A DNA stretch of 64,000 nucleotides. It comes from Populus alba. Its lineage: Eukaryota > Streptophyta > Magnoliopsida > Malpighiales > Salicaceae. Numbering within the stretch: position 1 is the first letter of the stretch; each line of letters opens with the position of its first letter. Under the pieces are notes generated by a model that saw only the letters and a list, made by a program, of their open reading frames with translations, searched no databases and had not been told where the DNA came from. A program made the position numbers and the translations under genes. Below, piece after piece: positions 23,000 through 36,111 of the stretch. The stretch covers positions 14,062,147-14,126,146 of the forward strand of contig NC_133297.1 of NCBI RefSeq assembly GCF_005239225.2, written 5' to 3'.

Positions 23000-25414
23000 A
23001 TGGAAAAAGATAAGTTGTTTATGAGCGAGGGAGCGAACACAGCAGCAACCATTTGGAATTCTTGCAGTTTTGGAATGGAAATGCAAGCCAATGAGCTGAG
23101 TTGTGGTCCAGAGAAACTTGTCAATTGCTTTCTCAATCCCAATTGGGACAACTCATTGGATCAGAGCGATCCCTTTGAGTCTGCTTTGAGCTCCATTGTC
23201 TCATCACCTGTTGCATCCGTTGCCAATGCAAACGCCAACGCCGTTCCTAATGCTGGCGTTGGTGGTGACGGTTTTATGATTAGAGAACTTATTGGAAGAC
23301 TAGGAAACATTTGCAATTCTGGAGACATTTCTCCACAATCTTTTGTTAACAATAATAACAATAGCACTAACACTTCTTGCTATAGTACCCCTTTGAATTC
23401 CCCTCCAAAGCTGAATCTTTCGATGATGGATTCGCAAATGAGAGGAAATCTGCCAATTCCTGGGAACAGCGTAGTAAAGCATCCAGGTTTAGCACCATTT
23501 CCAGCTGATTTTGTAGAGAGGGCTGCACGATATTCTTGCTTTGCTAGCAACAATCTTGGAGGCCTCAATAAACAATTCGGATTGAATGAATCCGAATTGA
23601 TTAATAGGTTGATGCCACGAGTAGAACCTGGTAAGCTCTCGAGAGTTTCGAGTAACAATTCAATGAAGGTCACTGTATCGCAAGCAAATGTTCAAGAAAG
23701 CAACAAGAGCTCACCCCAGGATGGGAGTTTGAATTCTGATAAAAAATTCAGTAGGCAGTCAAGGCCTTCAACATCAGAGAATGGAGATTCCAGGGAGGAA
23801 TCTTCAGTGTCTGAGCAAGTCCCAGGTGGGAAATTGAGCATGAAATCCCAGAATGACGCCAATTCCAGGAAAAGAAAATCAATTCCCAGAGGAAAAGCCA
23901 AAGAAACTCCCTCTTCATCTCCATCTGCTTCTGATGTCAAGGTAATGTACACAATTCTGTTTCTTTCTATGGAAACGTCTGTTGAGATTTTCTTTGAAAA
24001 ACTAATGAGTTAGCTTCATTTCAGGTTGCAGCAGAGAATGATGACTCGAAGGCAAAAAGAAGCAAATCGGATGAAACTAATGGCAGTGACAAGGATACAG
24101 CAAAGGAAAAGGAAGAAGAAAATGGAAATCAGAAACAGAACAAAAATAATTCAAAGCCGCCAGAGCCACCAAAGGATTATATCCATGTCAGAGCCAGAAG
24201 GGGTCAGGCTACAGATAGCCACAGTCTTGCTGAAAGAGTACGGATTTATTAAACTTTGTTCTGTTATCTATTTACGGGCGCTGTGATAGATTTGTATTGA
24301 CATCTCCTTTTATTTTTTATGCTGTTCTTGAATGGCCAGGTTAGAAGAGAGAAAATCAGTGAAAGAATGAAGTTCCTCCAGGATCTTGTTCCCGGATGCA
24401 ATAAGGTGTTTATATTATGCTAAAAATGACTGTTTTATTTCTTTTTAAAAAAAAGAAGAAGAAAACTTCAACAAAACAGTATACTTGTGTAAAGAAATTG
24501 TAGAGATTAGAAGGAGTGAAATTTTCTAAATTTTGGCTTGAATGTTGTTGACTTGCAGGTTACTGGGAAAGCAGTGATGCTTGACGAGATTATAAACTAT
24601 GTACAGTCATTGCAGCGCCAGGTTGAGGTAATATTCAGATTTGCAGAGGTCCCTCAATCTTTTTAATGTGGGATTGATTAATTTCTGATTGGATTCTGCC
24701 ATTTGCAGTTTCTGTCCATGAAGCTGTCATCTGTGAATCCGAGAATGGAGTTCAACATGGAAACTCTGTTGTCCAAGGATGTAAGTTGATCTTTCAACTT
24801 ATTTTACTGCTCTGTCTCTGTAACAGCTGGTCTGAATTTTTCATGTCTAATGATCACTGCAATCAATGTATATTGCAGATTTTCCAATCCCGTGGATCCA
24901 TGCCTCATAGTCTTTATCCATTAGATGCCTCCTCGCCGGCATTCCCTTATAGTTACCAATCGCAGCAAGGGCTGGCCCTGCAAAATGGCATGCCAAGCAA
25001 TGCAGAAACCCAGTTCTCCATGAACCCATTAAACGCTGCGTTGCGGCGAAACCCGAGCATGCATCTGCCACCCCTTGATGGTTTTGGCGATCCTGCTGCT
25101 CTCCAGGTAACTGGAAAGGAAACATGCCATCAATCCCAATTCATTTTGGATGGCCTCCTCTTGCATATTCTCATCACAGCTAGAATTTTGTTCTTCAGGC
25201 CTCAGCCATGTGGGAAGACGACCTTCAAAGTGTTGTGCAGATGGGATATGGTCAGAATCATCAGGAGAGCTTTCAAGGTAAGCAGGTTTCCAGGAAAAAA
25301 GTGTGGTTAATTCATAGGTTTTGAAGTCTGGTAGCTTCATAGTTCAAGATTTAAATCCATAAATTGTTTGATGCAGGCTCAGTGCCCTCAACTCACATGA
25401 AAATTGAGCTATAA
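23000..25414 (+). CDS. bHLH62/78: bHLH transcription factor, bHLH62/bHLH78 type
   Basis: Nuclear DNA-binding regulator that should bind G-box/E-box sites as a dimer. Eight exons join in frame: 23000-23941, 24025-24237, 24340-24405, 24559-24627, 24709-24780, 24879-25106, 25199-25277 and 25377-25414, giving 568 aa. The N-terminal half carries family blocks [26 protein letters not shown] and [11 protein letters not shown], then a basic stretch [13 protein letters not shown] (about 289-301) as nuclear signal. The bHLH domain begins around [21 protein letters not shown]380, E384 and R388 form the H-E-R triad expected for G-box contact. Helix 1, loop and helix 2 follow through [19 protein letters not shown], then [16 protein letters not shown]. 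The C-terminus ends MKIEL, as in the Arabidopsis relatives. These belong to the subfamily that includes the cryptochrome-interacting CIB proteins; the precise orthologue cannot be fixed by eye. Confidence 0.95.
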
Positions 25415-26030
25415 TTAACCAATAAACAGTCTCTGATCCCACTGAGGCTCCCCCCAGGAGAGAGAGAGAGGCCTGCCTCAGCATGTACAGCCAGGTTCCA
25501 GAATTCGCATCCCTCTTTAGCATGGAGAAAGACACCATTTTTTTTGTTTCAAGTGATCTAAGAAACTGATTCTTTGGATAATTCTTATATAGAACTCCTT
25601 ACATTGTAAAATCTAGAACTAATTGCAGTGCTATCCAACTATTCTACAATATATAGCCTACAGTCACATTTAAGGAAGAAGTGTGCTGCAGAGTTGAGAG
25701 AAGTTTTTTTGTAATCTTTTTTTTTTTTTTTAATTTTCCCTCCAACTTTTATGTGTATTTGTATTGCCTTACCATTGAGAAATGTTATCAGATATTCATT
25801 GAGTTTACACTAAACTCCATTGTATTTCTTATTTATTTTTAATTCTGCTTTAATTTTATTATTTTCTACAGATTGCAGATTATTGCCTCTGACTTGCTGA
25901 AGTTTAACAAAGCAACGAGCCGTTAATATCCAATATTTGAAGAGTTAATCATCTATAACTTGGTCCTTGTAGTTTCAAAAAAACTTGTTTAATTCCTGTA
26001 TTTTTAAACTTGATAAATAATTAGTCATTC
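25415..26030. other. Probable bHLH 3' UTR and downstream DNA
   Basis: Follows the TAA at 25412-25414. Contains a GA tract and T-rich sequence around 25700-25735 suitable for a plant 3' end. No further exon recognised. Confidence 0.5.
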
Positions 26031-26035
26031 AGACA

Positions 26036-26230
26036 TGCTGTTTGGAATTACAATTCATGAAAATTTAAAAATAAAATCACTTAAAATTATTATTTTTAAT
26101 ATATTTAGATTGTTTTTATGTACTAATATTAAAAATGATTTTTTAAAAATAAAAAAATATATTATTTTAATGTATTTTCAAACAAAAAATATTTTAAAAA
26201 TAATCGTTATTACACAATTAAACACCGTAT
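26036..26230. mobile_element. Degenerate MITE of the same family
   Basis: ATGCTGTTTGGAATTAC at the left and AATCGTTATTACACAATTAAAC at the right flank the AT-rich 'attattttaatgtattttcaa' core seen in the other copies. The termini are diverged and no target duplication was identified. Confidence 0.5.
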
Positions 26231-26234
26231 TTAA

Positions 26235-28370
26235 TCAATCTCACTTTCTTTTTTAATTTATTTCATTTTTTTTTTCAAAAAAAAAAAAAAAAAAATGAAA
26301 GACAATGGGTCAGCTATTAAAAAAAAACCTATTATTATATTTCCAAACACCTTTTTGATCTTACATTCCTTTATTTTGTTTTTTATTTTTCAAACAAATA
26401 GGAAAAAAATAAAACGAAAGAGAGGTGGGTGAGAGGGGAGAGTTTTATATATTTTCGAACAAAAACTACTAAATGAAGGATATTGGTCAAAAGACTATAT
26501 AATTATTTGCAATAATAGTACAGGGATTGATTAATCGGTTTTATTAAACTAAAGGGACCGGTCCATAATCAACTCATGTCAGAAGCAGTTGCAGGATAAA
26601 CCAAGCTTGTAAGAACATTTTCCTAGACTTTCTGAGGAACCAAACAAGAGCTTAAAAGAGTTAAGTGATAAAGACAGTAGCTAGCTGGAGAGAAATCGAG
26701 AAGGGGTGGGGCCCAGGCATTGCAAAGAGAGAGATGTAAAGGGAAATCGCGTGACTTAAGGGAAAATAGATTCTTAATTGTGACCAGCTGTTAAGTGGGG
26801 ACAAAGGGCTTCTTAAGTCCATTTGATGGTTAAGAGAGATTTCTTCTTTCTTTAGCTGGAATCCAATGTCATTTTGGAATTCACTGTGCTCCAAATTGAC
26901 CCAAAGCTTTAATATTTTTCCAGCCTGTCTCCTTTTTTTCTTTTGAAAAATTATCACTAATTAATGGGAGTTATAATTAAGGTTGTCAATTTCATTCCTG
27001 TTGGCATTTTATTTTTTTAATTGATCAATACATTTTGGTTTTGGAGTATATTGATATGCTGTTTTGAACTATATATATATATATCAATTAAAATAAAAAA
27101 AATTAACCTAAAATTATATGATTCAAATTTCAAATATAATTTTAAAATTTAAATATTTTTATTGAGTAACCACTACTAGATCATTGGCCCACACTATGTT
27201 GTGGGTTCGGATCAATTTTATTTAATGTAAAAAAATATATATTGGCATAACTAACTTTTTTCTGGTAGAAAAAAAAATGTGTAGGAGTTAACCCGATTGA
27301 CTTGACAGGTTCTGAAAACAATTTGGCAACTTATAAAAAATATAGTTTGACTTAAAAAAAATTTAAGACAACATTCTTTTTTTTTAATATATTGAGATAA
27401 TAATATATTGAATCAACCCGAGTTAACCTTTTAAGTATGCTATCTAAAAAAAACAATAAAACAACCTAAATCTACTCGAATTAACTCGTAAAGCCGTGAC
27501 TCGGGTCAAGAGACTAAGATGATTTTATATAAAATGAATTGAAACAAATGACAAAACTTGATTCATAATCAACCAAATGTTAAAAATGTTAAATGATAAA
27601 ACTGAAAAAAAAAATCAATTAAAAAAAAACAAAACTTGAGTCAGAGGGTTAACTTGTCAAGCCACGTGACATAGAAGTCACAAAATTAAAATAACCACAA
27701 AGAAAAAAACTAAAACAAATTATGAAATTCAATCTCCAACAAACAAGTATTAATGGATGAAATTATGGGGGAAAGCATAGATAAAAAAAGGCAAAAAAAA
27801 ATATATTATTCACAAAACGAACGAAATGGAATTGAAATATTTTGACTAGAATTTATCTAAGAAATTTGAAATAGACCGAGATTTAGAGCGAGATAAAATT
27901 TGTTTGGATTGTTCTATTTTTTAAAATAGTATAAAACTACATAAAATGGAACAAAATTGACAACCTTGATTATAACAATATTCTCAGTAATAACATTAGC
28001 ATTAAAAAATCTGCTAACTTCAATACTTGTCAGGGGATTAAGTATGTATTTGATATTATAATATCTTTTGAAGTTAAGGTTAAAAAAAAACTATAAATGG
28101 TAAAGATTTTCTTGAACCCTGATTTAAGTTTTAAAAAAGTTATAAATTATATATTTTGCGGCTTCTTTTTTGTAACAATTTGAGATGAAAGACAAATTTA
28201 AATAATAAAAACCAAACAACTTTTAAAGTTATGATCAATCAAAAGCATCTCCAACTTCATAGCACAACAATATTAAACAAGCGTAAATGTATATTTGACA
28301 TCGTGATAGGTTTTGTGATTACAATTTAAAAAAAGTTAGGTTTTTTAAAAAGTTATAAATTAGAGTCTAT
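26235..28370. other. AT-rich intergenic DNA with repeat fragments
   Basis: No gene recognised. 27280-27700 contains diverged 'gttaacccg/aactcgtaaa' phrases related to the repeat at 48255-48600. A 98-codon minus-strand ORF at 26661-26957 has no recognisable domain. Confidence 0.5.
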
Positions 28371-28374
28371 TCGA

Positions 28375-28545
28375 GAGTATGATTGTAGTTGTTTTTTAAA
28401 GTATTTTTTATGTCAAAATGCATCAAAATGATTTTTTTATTTTTTAAAAAATTATTTTTAATATTAATACATTCAAAACCATCCTAAAATATTTTAAAAA
28501 ATAATTTTTAGTAAAACAAAATTGAAATTTTTTAAAAACACAGGC
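28375..28545. mobile_element. Degenerate MITE, opposite orientation
   Basis: AGTATGATTGTAGTTGTTTTT matches the reversed family terminus and 'aaagtattttttatgtcaaaatgcatcaaaatgat' the reversed subterminal block. The right end is poorly defined. Confidence 0.45.
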
Positions 28546-28946
28546 TAAGCATTTCTAAATGCTACCTATATCTTCTCTGTAACCAATGTTTCAAGAGAAA
28601 GTATTTAATAAAATCTACGTAAAACTATTTTGTGTATTAATTAACTAAACATTTTTAAAATTGAAATTAGAGTAAAACCGTAGTTTCAATCCGATCTCAT
28701 CACATTGTCAGATGAACCCTAAGTAGGTGTATAAGATGTGTGAAAAGGGATGATAGTTATTCCAAATAAAACGAGAATACACTCAAACCCTGCTTTTCTC
28801 CCTTTTCGGCTACACTTTTTTCTTGTTTTTTTAATGGGAGAATTTGAGGAGCATCGAATGCACAGGTTGGCAGGAGTGAAGTTCTGACTTGGCTGAGGAA
28901 TGAAGAGTCAGACTGGGCTTTACAATCTCATTTCTCATCTACTTGA

Positions 28947-28949
<3 letters not shown>

Positions 28950-29009
<60 letters not shown>
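28950..29009. repeat. (TA)30 microsatellite
   Basis: About 60 bp of uninterrupted alternating TA. Likely highly length-variable and able to extrude cruciforms. Confidence 0.95.
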
Positions 29010-29013
<4 letters not shown>

Positions 29014-29349
29014 TGGAAAGGGAAATCTTTATATGGATAAGTGGAAGAATTAAGTAGTGGAGTAGATAGAGGCCCCATGGAGGAGGATACACGCAACTTT
29101 GTAAGGCTGTCAATAAAATCAAATTTCCATACAGCAACAGAAAGCAATCTACACTGTCATCCTTCTCTGGCAAACATGATCTTAACTGGTTTGAGCATTA
29201 ATATGTTCATACTAGAGATTAAGATCGAATGCCAAGTTGAGTGTAGTTGATGAAGGCCATGCTTTTAAAACTAATGAATGATTTCTCAAGGCCTGCACAA
29301 ACCCATATTTTTTTACCAAAAAACAATTCGAGCTCAAGTTAATTTGCAT

Positions 29350-29695
29350 TCAATCTATGACTCAAATCTTAGACTAGATGAACTCTCGAGTATGATTTTA
29401 TAACTATAACATATACAATAAATATGTCTTTCCTTGTCACTTAGTCATATTTAAAAAACTTTCTATAAATTTATAACCCAAATCTTAGATTAGATCGACT
29501 CTCGAGTAGGGTATTATAATTATAACATATGCAATAGAAATATCTTCTATTGTCACTTAATCATACTTGAGAAATTTTTATTTAATCTGCAACTCAAATC
29601 TTGGACTCGACGGACTATCGAATAGGGTTTCATTACTATGACGTATATAATAGAGTTACCTTCCCTTGTCACTTAATCAAACTTGAAAAAAATGG
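29350..29695. repeat. Three tandem copies of a 116-bp unit
   Basis: The phrase CAAATCTTAGAYTAGATSRACT recurs with its AATCTT at 29365, 29481 and 29597, exactly 116 bp apart. Each copy also has ACTCTCGAGTA and CTTGTCACTTARTCA-type blocks. Moderately diverged. No open frame continues through it. Confidence 0.85.
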
Positions 29696-32179
29696 TGGAA
29701 AGCCATCAGAAACAGAATTATTAGACTAGGATGGCAATGTGTAGAGAAAACCAGCCTTAACATATAACAGGAGGGATAGTTGAGTTAACCAGGAGATCTT
29801 TTTTGGCTGATTGGTCAAATAAAAGACAGGAGCAAGGATCAACAAGAAAGATTGCAGAAATAAATGGTGCCAAGAAAGTAGCTGATATGTGCCTGAATTT
29901 CCGGTATCAGATGGATAGCGACGTCCAAGCAAATCATGTGATGAAATCTCGTAGGACATTTTAACCAGATTGATGCTTAGTAGTGCGCTGGGCTGGATAG
30001 ATAGAAAGCAATTGGATGCAGTGTTTTTCCCATTTATTCAAGTCAAATCATCTCCCTTCGACATCAAATTTCAAATGATTAATGCCAGAGATTGAGAGGT
30101 TTCTCTTTTCCACAAGCGAAACTCCAAGAGTTAGCAGAAAACGACACTTTCCTGCAAAACCAGATAGTTTGGTGAAATTGCATCCTTAGATTCCCTCGCT
30201 GTTGTGTAGCCTCTTATCATCATCTCATCGCTAGTAAAATTAGCTGTATGTATAATTAACTAAAATAAGTGGTTACATGAACACCAGCACTTCAAATAAT
30301 ATTTAGGGTTGATATATAGTTAAAGAATTGTCACTTAATTGGGTTTTTCCTCCCCTCTCTCTCTCTGTATGTTTGTATTTTCTGATTTTCAACTAGTTTT
30401 TTTTAATTGTTGTCGCAATATCTCATTAATAACGTTAATCATAAATACTACTTATGTTTGGTGTTGGTGTTGGTGTTCATGTCAATCATTTAAGGGATAC
30501 TTGGACACTTTATTGTGTAAAATAAAAAGGCCGGACAACTAATTGAATAAAATTAAAAATCAAATACTCAATTGTAAGAGTCATAAAAATTTAGGCACTC
30601 AAAATTACTTTACCCTTTTTCTTTAACTAGATAACAAACACATTACTAGTGCATAAATCAAGTCTCTACAGCACCTAAGATTGAGCTTTCACTGGTAAAT
30701 CTTGTGATGTTTTCATGGAACAGCATGCATGGAGCTTTTTCTAATGAAAAGAAAATGATTTTCTTCGCTTAAGGATTGACATGATCTGACGCAAAAGTTG
30801 TGGGGCAAAAAATAAATAAAAAAAGAAGTCCTTCAAGCATCCCTATGGTTAGGAGAGATTGATGGAATGTGTTTGTTTATGTGGGGTTATTATTAATGAT
30901 CATCAGGGGGGGTCCAATTACCAGGCTGTCAGTCATTCTCTCATGGGATTTTCATCCCTAATGTCTTCCTTTCGCTTTATGTCTCTTTCTTCAATCTAAA
31001 GAAGCACTTGGCTTTAACTTCGGTAGGTATAACCTTTGATGGAGGAGGAGGTGGTGGCGGTGGAGAACAGAAGCTATAATTTTGTTTCACCAAACATAAC
31101 CATCGACCCCCAATCTTCCGAACTACTTTATGCTAGCCTAAAAGGTTATATAATATACTAGCCTAGAACACGATTCATCTTTTCAGAGTCAATTTGACGA
31201 GGCTATAGAGGTCTGAAACTCAAGTTTGCTTTCCAAAGCAAATACAAAAATGAGAGGGGTATAAGAGGTTTGTTTCCAAGCAGTTCCAAAAGGGAAATAT
31301 CTCTGCGTATCTTTAATGGTAAATGTTATCCAGACGTCACTTTCAGACCCACTTCCCCCTCCTCAGATTGTAATCCTATCCAATCCTGTAGAAATGCATG
31401 GATTCGGATGCTGCTTGTTCCATCCGTTCTGGTTTAGAAATGGACCACGAGTATGGATAGATTCATGTCAGAGAGAAGACAAGGCCACAAGCTTCTTGTT
31501 TTTTTATGGTCTCCATGATATGATAGACTCCTCCCTCCAGCACTACCATGAAGGCTGCCTAAGTTGAAAGTAATGGCGGACTGCCTGTCTGCTTTTGCCT
31601 TTCGTATACTCAAAGGGACAACGGACATACTTCTCTGATCCAGTTAAAGATTGCCTCCTATCCTCTTGACATCCAAACCAAGAAAATAAATGATCTAAAA
31701 AGCTTGACTACATCATTATAGTTTCTTCCGATGCCTACTGTCCCTGCAGCAGGGGTCCACCGTGTCCAAAACATCCGAAACTCCCATTTGAATACAAAAT
31801 AACAGTCTCCTTCCTTTCTTCCTTTCCTACGGCGTGTGTCCATGCGAGTCTTACGCCTTGACACCGGTCTGTGTTGACCGAACATATATATGTGCCTAAG
31901 TCATCATTACGGATGCCGGTTCTAGAAGGGATTTAGTTTCGATGAGCTAAAACGGGTCCTAGGAGGATCCTTACTGCATATTATGTGCCTACGTATGAAT
32001 AAGAAATGCATGGAGGTGTGAATAAAAAGAATATATTCATTCAACTCTTGTGAACTTGCAAGGATCCGAATGGAATACAAGGCCCAGTATGAGAGCCGAG
32101 AGGTTGGCCCTCACAAATGGCAAAAACTAGCAGTACAAGTTTGGCTATATCACATAACAGTTAGTAATACGTACACTTT
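29696..32179. other. Intergenic DNA between the bHLH gene and the kinesin 3' end
   Basis: Base composition is more balanced than in the TE-rich gaps. Short ORFs at 29726-29959 (-), 31316-31567 (+) and 31434-31628 (-) show no family I recognise. A CCTTCC-rich patch lies at 31800-31830. The part nearest 32179 should hold the kinesin 3' UTR. Unannotated non-coding RNA here cannot be excluded. Confidence 0.5.
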
Positions 32180-35100
32180 TTATATGTTGCATCGATCATA
32201 ACCGGAAAACCATGATGAGGGTTCTGCGAGTTTTGACAATTCACCATCTTTGGCTTTATAAAATGGCTCAAACTCCTCTCTCCATTGCTGATCGCCTTCG
32301 CCAAGAGCCTCACCTGCATCATACTTGGGCATATTACAATCATCATTGTGAGCAGGTCGTATTGCTTCTTTGGGCAAACGAGACTCTGCCACTAGCTCCT
32401 TTAGAGAACTGATCTCGTTTTCATGTTTTCTCTTCAGCTTATTGATCTGTTTATTTGCCTTTACAGCTTCTTGCTCTGCCTCCATAGCTCGCCTCTGCCA
32501 AGAATTTTCAAGTTGAATAATGGTTAGTTCCATAATCGAAGTTCATGACTCAAGGTAGAAACTGGATTCTGGAAAATAAATGAAGTTCTGATTGGTACAT
32601 GCAAACTATAGAGCACGAGACAAGACACATTGCTGATCAGCATTAATCAAGTGTACAAGTTTCCCCAACAGGAGGCGGTTTTGAAGCTTCATTTAGCTGA
32701 ACAACACGCACAGGTGTTGAAAAGCCAAATATTGTTGAATTTGCAGGGGTCTAAAACAGATTCCACAAGTTCAAAATTATGCAATAATTCAAAATGTTGA
32801 CGAGACAATCATATGAGTTTGGCATTCACGCTCAAAATGAAAACCTTGATCAAGTATTGAAGTAAAAGGAACAATTAGCAACTTGAGTAGGCAAATGAAG
32901 AACTAATGTAGCTTACTGCTCACCCTATTTAGTTCGTTTAGAGCTAGAGCACAATCATCAGTTAAAAGTGCAAAAGGTTTATGTGCATCATTTATGGTGT
33001 TAAAGGCATAATGAGTGTGAAAGTTCTTTTATCAGCATGGAAACAAGGTGCATAAAAACAATTTGATTTTTTACCATTTAGCCAAAAAAAATAATAATAA
33101 TTGGAATGACATGACCATGTCAGTCAGGCACAATAAACCCAGAAAAGGTGATATGACTACTTGTAGCATCTTCTAAACCTTCCTTTACTTGTTTCCGTAA
33201 GCACGTGAAGTGAGACTTTCAGACTAGAGGATGTATCGCCCAGGGAATGATAAGAAAAATGATCTTAACAAAGAATACTAGAGTATCAAAATGTGGGACT
33301 GATTTGGCACTGACCTCAGCAACAACAACAGCTTCTTCTGCTTCTTTCAACCTCACCAGCAATTCACCTGCAGCTTGTACAGCTTCAGCAGTATCTCTCA
33401 GTTGAGCCTGAAGTCCCCTGCTTTCATCTCTAAAATATCGCCTCTCCTTTTCTCTTTCAGCTTTCAATGCAGAAATTTCAGCAGCAAGTGCATTTATGAA
33501 CTTGGATTCGGCACCCCTAACTCCAGCTTTAGAAGCTGCTTTCTTGACATCATTTATTCCTTCTTGAATCTGCCTGTGCCTTGCAAGTAATTGAATATGT
33601 TTTTCTTCAAGATCTGCGTACTGTTCAAGCATGCGTGCATGTCCCTCCATGGCCATTTGCATTGCTTCATTCAGCTCTTCTGCACATTTCTTCTCTGTAT
33701 CTAATTCCTGCTTCAATTTCTCATTTAGTGCTCTGTTAGCATCAAGTTCAGTTCTCAATTCTTCAGCAAGAGAAATCCACTTGCTCTCAGCCTCCATCCA
33801 GCGCATTCTCTCCATTTCAAGTTTCTCATCGGGACTCTCCTCAGTTGATTCCTGGATTGTATTAAGAGGGGGAGCCAAACTGGGCTCACATGTATAGGTC
33901 AATTTCAAAAGTGAATTTCTTTTTAGAGCAGATGGGGAAGAAGAGTCTATATAGTACTGTAACTGGCTTCTTAAATCTTGAATCTCTTCCAACAAGACTT
34001 CCTTTTCACCCAAATCATAGAAGTTTCGATAATGTTCTAGCTCATCCTGAACTCTTTTCAGCTCAATATTTGTCCTTGAAACTTCAGGGTGGTTCTCGTA
34101 TTTCTCTTTCAAAAGCTGTAAATAAAAAATTATAAATATCTAAAAACTAATGAGTATATTTTAAAATCTGAGTAAAACAGCCATACCTCATGCTCATGCA
34201 TGAGTGCTGCTAACTCTTCCTCCATGAAATCCTTAGAAGGTAAAACACCGTCCATAAGGCTCTCAAGCCGAAGAATTTTATCTTCCCTTGTCTGCCCTAT
34301 TATGGCATTGCACTCTCTCTCATGCTTGTATTGCTGAACCTGTAAACAATGGCCAAGAAATCATTTCAGCAGTTCAAGAAAATAATGACTACATTGCTGT
34401 TGTCCAAAGTCACTACCTACCAGACGGTTGAGCTGCGTTATCTCAGAAGCTTGTTTGGCACAAAACTCTTCCAGGGCCATTTCTCTCCTGATGGCTCCTG
34501 CCAAAACCTTCTCCACTGCCTGTTTGTTAAAGAAACAATAAAATGTTATCCAGCCCGTTCACAAAAATAGGGAAGCACAATCATTAAAACCAAAACATCA
34601 AGATGAAGCTATCAAATGTACCTTCGGAACTTGCTTTTTGGGTTTATCATTGGACTCCGAGCCATCAACAGGTACTAACTGCAGATTGCTTTCATCTGCA
34701 TCTTTCACCTCTAGTTGTGTTTTAGTTTTGCAATTTGCACACAACAATACTGTTTCTGATATCTCATAATCTTGAGGAAAAGTTTGCACGCCCACATCAA
34801 CTCTGTCAACAAGCAGAATCGGCTTAGATTCTTCAGGCTTATAGGAAAATCTGAAGGAAGATCGCCTCAATACAGAACTCCTGCAATGACTATCAATAAT
34901 TTCCATGCCACGATGAAGGCTGGCCGCTAAATGTTCAGTTGATGCAAGGACACTCTTACTGGTTTGAGGAATTAGAGCAGTTGAAGGTTCAGATTTTGCA
35001 GAAGATATACAGTTCTCTGGTCCTGACTTGCTTTCATCCTTGGAATCTTTCTGGGAAGCAGTTAACATTGATGAAGTCCGCAAACTTTTCCTGCTGACGT

Positions 35101-36076
35101 TGAGTCTAGGCGAAACACTTGGAGTTGGAGATTTAAGAATAGGGGACACTTCAGAAGGAACTACACTGAGGCTTGAAGGAGACACACAATTCCCTATCTC
35201 TTCTTGAGAACCATTAGGTTCGTCTGTGGTGGAAATGCTAGTGGAAAATCCACTTTGGGAACCGGAAGTGCAGGAGGACCTGACCTCCACCATTTTGTTT
35301 GGTGATTCTTCTGTTATCAATTTACTGACGGAGGACCTAAGAGTCCCTTTCTCCTCAGCTGGCTCCTCGCAAGATTCTGCATCAGGTGTGTCAACAAGTA
35401 AATCGGACTGGACTTTCTAGTATTTGTAACTGTTCATGTAAATCCATAAAATCACAACAAATATTAGTATTAATGTTGGAAAAACCTGATGTGTTGTTTC
35501 TAGCAGGTTCAGCACAACCCGAAATCAGAATTTCATGTTTTTCAGCTTGTTCAGGTATTGTTTCTTCCATGTCGACATCTGAATCCTCAGTACCTTGGTC
35601 TATGATAGATCTGCCTTCATCAACATAATTTTGATATGTTGTGCCTGCTGGTCCCAGACCTACTTGAATGCAGAGCTTTTCAACAGCTCCCTCGTCAATT
35701 TCCATCATCTCATCACCATCTTCATCTACTTGAGGTAATCGAGGAAGTGGATGGATAAGGCTTTTCAATATATTCAAACTTTTACGGGGATCCCAACCTG
35801 TTGGATTGTTGCTATTTGCTTTCACTCGGTGCAATTCATCCTGTTGCATTCATCCAGAGTCATGCATGTGCAACTATTGATGACACAAAAAAATTAATAA
35901 TTGAAAATAAGAGTCTACCCTTAGCTGCCGTATTACTTCTCGCAAGTGATTCACATCATCCTCCATCTCCTCATTAACGACAGCCTTGTTCTTGACTGCC
36001 TTAGCCCGCTGTGCAAATCGCAATGTGCTAAAAGTTTCACTCTTACAACTGCATTGTTGATTCACATGAACTTCCA

Positions 36077-36111
<35 letters not shown>

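Noticed and set aside
23161..23952. Minus-strand ORFs opposite bHLH exon 1
   Set aside because: Antisense shadows of the coding exon, with no family match.
29726..29959. 77-codon minus-strand ORF between the bHLH and kinesin genes
   Set aside because: Hydrophobic translation without a known family, no splice partners and no leader signals. Treated as chance.
31316..31628. Overlapping ORFs on both strands downstream of the kinesin gene
   Set aside because: Neither translation is recognised and each shadows the other.
33219..33314. Extension of the kinesin frame past exon 16
   Set aside because: This is intron 16 read-through. The GTCAGT donor at 33314 and the acceptor before RRAMEAE restore the conserved tail.
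33375..34135. Plus-strand ORFs opposite kinesin exon 16
   Set aside because: Antisense shadows of a long coding exon.
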